The notes under the pieces were generated by a model. That model saw only the letters and a program-made list of their open reading frames with translations. It was not told the DNA's origin and searched no databases. From positions 1 to 6,127 of the forward strand of contig JAACDL010000122.1 in NCBI GenBank assembly GCA_009936765.1: DNA of 6,127 nt. Direction: 5' to 3'. Source of the DNA: Methanobacteriota archaeon (GTDB lineage Archaea > Thermoplasmatota > Poseidoniia > Poseidoniales > Poseidoniaceae). Shown piece after piece: positions 5,901 to 6,127 of this stretch; positions within the stretch are counted from its first letter, which is position 1; every line of letters starts with the position of its first letter. Both the position numbers and the translations under genes were made by a program.

Positions 5901-6127
5901 GAATCTAGAACTCCTATCGAATTGGGTGGCAGAATTGGTAGAATGTTACAATCTGATTTCACACTTACTGATGCCGCACCTATCGCCTCGGAATGGGAAT
6001 TGGAAAGTAATGGAAGAAAAAGAGTTGACCTCGGGTTACCGGATTACGAAACCACCTTCAATCTTCGCGGAAGAGTTGACAGAGTCGACCAAATACTGTT
6101 AGAAAGCCATGAGAATTCTGGCGTAAA
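2967..6127 (+). CDS. AddB-like PD-(D/E)XK nuclease with vestigial helicase body, 3' partial
   Basis: Probably the nuclease/scaffold subunit of an AddAB-type DNA end-processing complex acting on double-strand breaks. The frame is open for 1053 codons to the right edge without a stop. The N-terminus looks like a decayed UvrD-type motor: VPAGQSM (17-23) sits where Walker A should be but has Q21 for the catalytic Lys, and IIMLDHPPG (198-206) sits where Walker B DE should be. Residues 569-594 (ILEPSQAFGLQAENLILCNLDSESW) and PWLDEASRMKIGL (602-614) match the AddB/UvrD motif V region. The nuclease domain begins near 855 with WLECPRKAWF (C871, likely the first Fe-S cysteine), then RGDIVH (H903) and RGRVDRVD (1034-1041, D1038 a likely metal ligand). 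The following D/E-x-K motif and the three later cysteines would lie beyond the window. ATG 2967 is the first ATG after an in-frame TAG at 2952; a tandem ATG at 2970 is the alternative, with GGCGG (2954-2958) as a weak SD. Residues about 350-560 and 640-850 show no motif I recognise. Confidence 0.82.
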   Translation, partial: MMTETRQYATGLSMEAVPAGQSMPDWLVDALLHGRRLMVIHPSEESRKQNIEHLHNYGGGKSIDTTHHLTVKRLVGILHLDLRLPSLMEDDGILFEKTHEALALTAKNYGFPLLQANPQNRWSRSRSRRILSLHKELIKLKRPWDWEEDPGAKSCDKVLRAMEKEMQATHPSRLDRAVWNGLKESQEAPFTISDVEGIIMLDHPPGLSEVVIAILQELSRFTGLHQLVNPGSHRLGFHGEYIEDISPVRNTKSLANWVPEHDVWAAEASPSWLTSIGTNRKSDIHHLMCELQSHTPSVLANMLTHLEGDVLIVSGDADSLKQSLKPHLDMMGHKLSTPSVKVSDSSAVARIMSFVNLSRGEEAWSLSRLNDVWSQIELPMSWPILDIQHPSEQEWKPKLHSSILTEIARGFHLLGGRGALRRWMSILSQATPRAGVDPVRRSRELEECQWWLACIANWMLPILPSADQESIPKSIVGCSSGEVLPIPQQPSDAISWMNSCIEQIDWGVLASRDQVSANTIPGLQHLVTSISKLQEENIQINSEDFSEILESVASQAEIPSMRSGDKGIKILEPSQAFGLQAENLILCNLDSESWSMKPSQIPWLDEASRMKIGLHRPDEALRQGRHILRHLLNCAKEIIIIDSSLEEGIELAGPLDEWFSDINREGNLAKMHQEPPFIDNSSWHPDTPDRSWEWKTIRGETILVFRLNSMETTDGRVRTHRSGNLHRDYVQRAGLSTLESRVPILSPLNLDSLLSAAEVDILADQYSRRRTGEGLEVGEIFDFSEAPSRIQSIDISLIPTKSKPANARQSDVWPHLGIMGKKSLGIPIDPRPIQPPSTLIESLDSITGRSANQLKLPTVWSQGRLQSWLECPRKAWFQRHMYLGKDDNMREDLAATARGDIVHQVEEAILRAHGLEEGTIPQTPVTLQSGPIDLDAAWLVALQTLEEKAPWMRREDGISAHRCRDLIGVSPGRWKEWIESRTPIELGGRIGRMLQSDFTLTDAAPIASEWELESNGRKRVDLGLPDYETTFNLRGRVDRVDQILLESHENSGV

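Overview
The window looks archaeal, most likely from a marine Thermoplasmatota lineage such as Poseidoniia (Marine Group II). Three things suggest this: an archaeal/eukaryotic-type peptidyl-tRNA hydrolase (Pth2), a secreted protein ending in an acidic linker, one transmembrane helix and a basic tail (an archaeal C-terminal sorting-type tail), and a promoter-like element placed for a leaderless transcript. The assignment is an inference, since no rRNA or tRNA gene is present.

Layout. Bases 2-914 hold two tightly packed plus-strand genes: the 3' part of an ECF-type transporter substrate-binding (S) component, open at the left edge, and pth2, whose start overlaps the S-component stop region. After a 22-base gap comes a plus-strand low-specificity L-threonine aldolase (ltaE, 937-1977). 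Its last 26 bases overlap tail to tail with a minus-strand gene (1952-2866) for an exported, membrane-anchored thioredoxin-fold protein that resembles the Omp28 architecture. A 100-base divergent intergenic region (2867-2966) follows. It holds a TATA/BRE-like promoter for the minus-strand gene, a two-part inverted repeat framing that promoter, and a second GC-rich dyad. From 2967 to the right edge, 1053 codons of one plus-strand gene encode an AddB-like protein: a vestigial UvrD-type helicase body with degenerate nucleotide-binding motifs, then a C-terminal PD-(D/E)XK nuclease domain cut off by the window end just before its expected last catalytic motif.

How the genes may work together. The first three genes probably form one transcription unit by spacing, but they serve different jobs: vitamin or micronutrient uptake, recycling of peptidyl-tRNA, and PLP-dependent threonine/glycine metabolism. 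The secreted thioredoxin-like protein would act outside the membrane. The AddB-like protein is expected to work with a UvrD/AddA-type helicase in DNA end processing; that partner, if it exists, lies outside the window. The most interesting items are the helicase-dead AddB-like protein in a probable archaeon, the dyad framing the divergent promoter, and the Omp28-like protein with an archaeal-style anchor. No mobile element, CRISPR array, tRNA or rRNA was found. The only non-coding stretches are 915-936 and 2867-2966.
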